Assembly (NCBI GenBank): GCA_048213135.1
Contig: PS015026.1
Location: 191,688 to 213,226, forward strand
DNA: 21,539 nt
Source of the DNA: Reclinomonas americana ATCC 50394
Taxonomy: Eukaryota > Jakobida > Jakobea > Jakobida
Reading direction: 5' to 3'
The translations under genes and the position numbers were made by a program. The notes below the pieces were generated by a model, which saw nothing but the letters and a program-made list of their open reading frames with translations, ran no database searches and had not been told where the DNA came from. This document shows positions 18,201 through 21,539 of the stretch, in pieces (position 1 is the stretch's first letter; every line of letters begins with the position of its first letter).

Positions 18201-21200
18201 TCGCGCTCGAGTGCTGTGATGCGTGTGCGGGCGCTGTCGCGCTCTTGCACGCACAGATCACGCGACATCTGTGGAGAACGGAGCTGAGGTTCTCCAATGC
18301 AAGGCCGGAAGAACGATGGATGCTTGTAACACGCACCTGCAACTGCTGCACTTGCTTCTCCAGCAACTCGACAGTCATGCCACCCGTGGTTCCAGCGCGG
18401 TTGGCCGACGCCAGCTCCGCTTTCAGGCGAGCAACTTCGAGTTTCAGCTCCTGAGCCATAAACAAATGAGTGACAAGATGTGGGGCGAGGTGAACAATGC
18501 CGGCAATAGGCCAACCTCGGCACGCTGGTGCTGATCCTTGGTCTCCTTGACACTGCCACCCAGGTCCTTTTCCAGTCGTCCGATCTTCAGCTGCAGGCTC
18601 TGTCGTTCAGACTGCCAAGCAGCCTCACTCTGCGCCATCCTTCAGTGTAAGCACATGCTTCACGGCAAACAGGAGGCAGTGTAGTATGAAACACACCTTG
18701 CCAGACTGCTCGTGTGCGGTGGCCAGCAGCTGGCGGAGCTCCTGAACCTCGGCCGTGTGCGCCGTGGTCTCCTTCTCGCGCACCAGTTGGTGATTGTCAG
18801 CCGGCGCTGATGCACTGCGCAGCGAGTCGACAGTGGCTTGAAGAGCGGCCACTTGCTTCTCGGCATCTGTGGAACAAATCGCGGTTGCTGAGTGCATGGG
18901 AATGAGCTGCGAACGGACACGTGACGAACCCGCCAGTGTGCACAGCTTCATCTTGATCTCTGTGTTCTCAAACTCCAATTCGTCAAAGCGAGCGAGTTTC
19001 ACACGCGCGGCCTCCACCTCCTCCGTGAGCTGCATTGCGCGTGCACAATTGGGCAACCCGAATTAAAAGCACACAACAAGACAAGGAAACGGAAAACTCA
19101 CCGTCTGCACTTCGCCCGTGCGCTGCGCGAGCTCGGCCTCCAATCGCGTAATCTTCAACTCGGCACTCTTTGTGGTGATCAGTGAGCTCTCGCGTTCTCG
19201 GCGGAACTCGGCCTCCTGTGTGCGAGCGCGAGAATGTGAGCGAGGGAGAAACTATGCAAAGACTGTGGGTGGGCAACGCAACTTGTTCAGCCAGTTGAGC
19301 CAGGGCGACGCGGCTCTGCTCGACCACCTCATCGTAGGCGACTTGCAGTTGCTCCACTTGCACGCGCAGTTCGTCGGTCTCCGCGGCTGCCTTGTCGAGA
19401 TCCTCGGTAACCTCGCGGATGATTTCATCCTGCCTCGCTGTCAGTCCATGTATTGGGCGGTAAGACACTCTTCAGCCACCAAGTACCTTCTCGGCAAGCT
19501 GTTGCTGCAGTTCTTCAACCTCGTCGCTGCTGGAGCTCGGCGCTGGCGCAGGCGCGGCGGCCAGTTCTACAATGATTAAGAATGATAAGAGGAAGAATGA
19601 AGAGCTTGCATATGCGTATCACACACAGCCTCACCAGCGACGCGCTGCTCGAGGCCACGCACGACTGTCTCCTTCTCCTCGATCAACAACTCCAGTTCGT
19701 AGATGCGAAGAGAGGAACTGGTGGCCGACTCGTCTGCTGCAGAGAAGAAGAATAGTCAGCCGGCGCCGCAAGAACTTCCCTGGAAGACAACACACACCTG
19801 AAGCAACCGGCGACGACGGCAGCGCGGGAGCTGCAGCCGGTCCCGACGGGCTTGCTGTGGAGAGAGCCTCATCGAGGCGGGTGCGCAACTCGGCCAGACG
19901 GCTCTCGTACTGCTCAGCCACAAACTCCAACTCTTGCTGCAGCAACTGCTCCTTGCCAGCAGTGTCGTTCACCGTGACAGAAATCGGCAGCGACAACTGG
20001 AACACTGGCGATTCCGCAACGGCGACAGGAGCCACGGCAGCGGCCAACTGCTGCTGCAGACTGTCCACCTGCTCTCGCAGTTCGCCAATCAGCTGATCGT
20101 CAACTTGCACCGCACTGTCGATGGATTCACGAGCCGCGATCTGCAGCTGCAACTCGGCAATGTGGGCCTGCAGTTGCAGAACGGCCTCATCGGTGAATTC
20201 CTCTGTCGCAGTCTCCGCATCGGCGAATTCAGGTCGTTGTTGCACCTCGGCCAGCTGCTGCATTGCGGTCTCCAGCTTCTCGCGCAACTCGTCAATGGTG
20301 GCGCCGCACTCTTCCGTCTGCGACTCGGCCGCCTCAGTCTCGGCGCGCACTTGCAGCTGGACAATGTGATCCCGGGCCTCGGCCAACTGTTGCTCCAGTG
20401 ACTCGATCTGTGAGACAATCACAAGTGAGTACACCCGTCGTGCTCTGTACACCACTCCGCACACAAACCTGCTTGGTCATGTCCTCCACTCGCAGGTCGA
20501 TGCGCAGAGTGACTTCGGGGCCATTTTCCTGCGCGAACCGTGGGAGGTCAGTTGACAGCACCGAGACAACACAAGCATGGCGGCTGCTCACCTTGAGGAG
20601 GGCAATCTGCGACTCAAAGTCAGCCACCACAATGTCCATCTCCTCGTGCATCTGGCCTTCGGCTTGCTCCATCGCCTCCTTCATGGCAAGCATTGCCGCC
20701 TCCAGCTGCACCACCAGTTTTTGTTAGCAGACAGCGTATCGAGCCTCTCACGGAGCACTTCGCAACTTCACGGTTGTTGGCCAGCAGCTCGCGATACACT
20801 TCCTCGGACACCGAGTTTGCCTGTGCGCCGCCGTCCTCACTGAGCTCGGCCAGGAGAGTCTCCAGCTGCGCAGCGTTTTTCGGTGAGGAAAACCAACCAC
20901 AACTCTTCTGTGAACACAGACACACCTCGTTGCAGCGATTGTTGGCGGTGCCCAGTTGAATCTCCAGTGCCTCCTTCTCCTCGTTGACCATCTCCACCTC
21001 CACTTTGCGTTCCTCGAGCTCCAGCTCCAGAGTGCTCTGTGAGTCCTGCAGATCACGAATGCGCTCGAGCAGGTCTGCAATCTCGTAGTCCTTTTTCTGC
21101 AGCACACAATCACAAACACATTGTCAGTTGACGGCCGGCCGCAACACGTAAACATCTGCGCACAAAAGTACACTGACCTCAATGTCGTGTTGCAGCTTGT

Positions 21201-21502
21201 GGTTTTCTTTTTCCATGTGCGCCATGTGCTGCTCCATCTCCGGTGTCACTGCAGCGGAAAGGCACGTTAATAGCTGCGTGCGACTTGTGGGAGATGGTGG
21301 GGTGTACGCAACAAACGGGCTGGCGCGACTTGAACTTGGCATCGAGCTGCGCCTTGCTCTCCAGCATCTCTGCCATCTCCTGCACTCGTCGCGAGTCGAC
21401 TACATCATCGGTCGTCGCCGCAGCCGAGGGAGCAGCGACACTCGAGTCGGTGGGGGCGTCGCCATCGAGAATCAACATTTGACCGGAGCGACGCTCAAAC
21501 AT
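13813..21502 (-). CDS. Gene D: giant coiled-coil protein (golgin-, CLIP- or myosin-tail-like); start at 21502 or off the right edge
   Basis: About 1,640 residues are visible in 30 exons, and up to 292 more may lie in the gap. From the second exon on, almost all of it is heptad-type helix rich in Glu, Gln, Leu, Lys and Arg (for example LEKQNEKLQKVDNRTKELQ, KLALVKERDDAFEELEAVE, KRQYDRLNAECEALQQKIK). Breaks come at Ala/Pro/Ser linkers, such as PSGPAAAPALPSSP, ELAAAPAPAPSSSS and SVPPPPPAVSP. The N-terminal end reads MFERRSGQMLILDGDAPTDS. The frame stays open upstream to the edge with a possible CGTCCGCAG acceptor, so the true start may lie outside the window. The C-terminus is basic (SARK, then EVELDLKEKLGRALTRKK). 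No motor, CAP-Gly, GRIP, FYVE or transmembrane element is seen in the visible part. A tethering or cytoskeletal scaffold is the plain inference; no specific family is claimed. Confidence 0.83.
14271..15146. other. Assembly gap (876 N)
   Basis: An unsequenced run inside gene D, with coiled-coil coding sequence on both sides in the same strand sense. It likely hides more coiled coil and one or more introns. The frame cannot be carried across it. Confidence 0.99.
15313..21502 (-). other. Exon map of gene D, 5' part
   Basis: Exons in transcript order: 21502-21313, 21248-21178, 21096-20926, 20865-20767, 20705-20592, 20528-20469, 20407-19798, 19736-19635, 19566-19487, 19429-19283, 19215-19102, 19029-18930, 18866-18697, 18629-18516, 18450-18337, 18268-18098, 18036-17791, 17725-17648, 17582-17487, 17423-17271, 17187-16825, 16759-16667, 16600-16506, 16438-16320, 16250-16096, 16026-15313. 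Every join keeps phase, and most introns are phase 0. The longest exons are 714 nt (16026-15313) and 610 nt (20407-19798). Confidence 0.8.
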
Positions 21503-21539
21503 GACCGTGTGGCGGCGATTTACCGACTGCGGACGAAGG

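Overview
This is nuclear DNA from an intron-dense, GC-rich eukaryote, probably a free-living microbial eukaryote. I cannot assign a lineage from the window alone. The case for a eukaryote is about 70 spliceosomal introns of roughly 45-100 nt with GT donors and CAG/TAG acceptors. Many introns carry a CTGAC or CTAAC branch-like motif near the 3' end. The gene families are eukaryotic too. Two runs of N (8177-8913 and 14271-15146) are assembly gaps. The left edge is a (CA)n microsatellite.

Layout, left to right. (1) Gene A, minus strand, from a start codon at 9439 to beyond the left edge: a very large protein with one N-terminal membrane anchor. It reads as a bridge-like (RBG/chorein-type) lipid-transfer protein, closest in its N-terminus to KIAA0100/Hobbit/SABRE/FMP27. 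About 33 exons could be placed with matching splice phases. (2) A 479-bp divergent intergenic region (9440-9918) that carries a decayed copy of the 5' part of gene C. (3) Gene B, plus strand, 9919-10966, four exons, 274 residues: an unrecognised protein starting with an N-myristoylation-type MGGSTSK. (4) A second degenerate copy of the gene C 5' part at 11114-11625. It keeps an open spliced frame of 149 codons. (5) Gene C, plus strand, 11698-13751, eight exons, 533 residues: a MINDY-3/4-type (FAM188, DUF4205) deubiquitinase with Gln45, Cys51 and His271 in place. It carries an unusual CX2C...CX2C insertion before the last strand. (6) Gene D, minus strand, 13813 to about 21502: a giant coiled-coil protein in about 30 visible exons. 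Its start codon is either at 21502 or off the right edge.

Genes A and B are divergent, B and C are in tandem, and C and D converge with only 61 bp between stop codons. Nothing in the sequence ties the four genes into one pathway. A is a membrane lipid-transfer candidate, C is ubiquitin editing, D is a structural or tethering coiled coil, and B is unknown but likely membrane-attached. The most unusual content is the MINDY gene and its two relics, which share the loss of the catalytic block.
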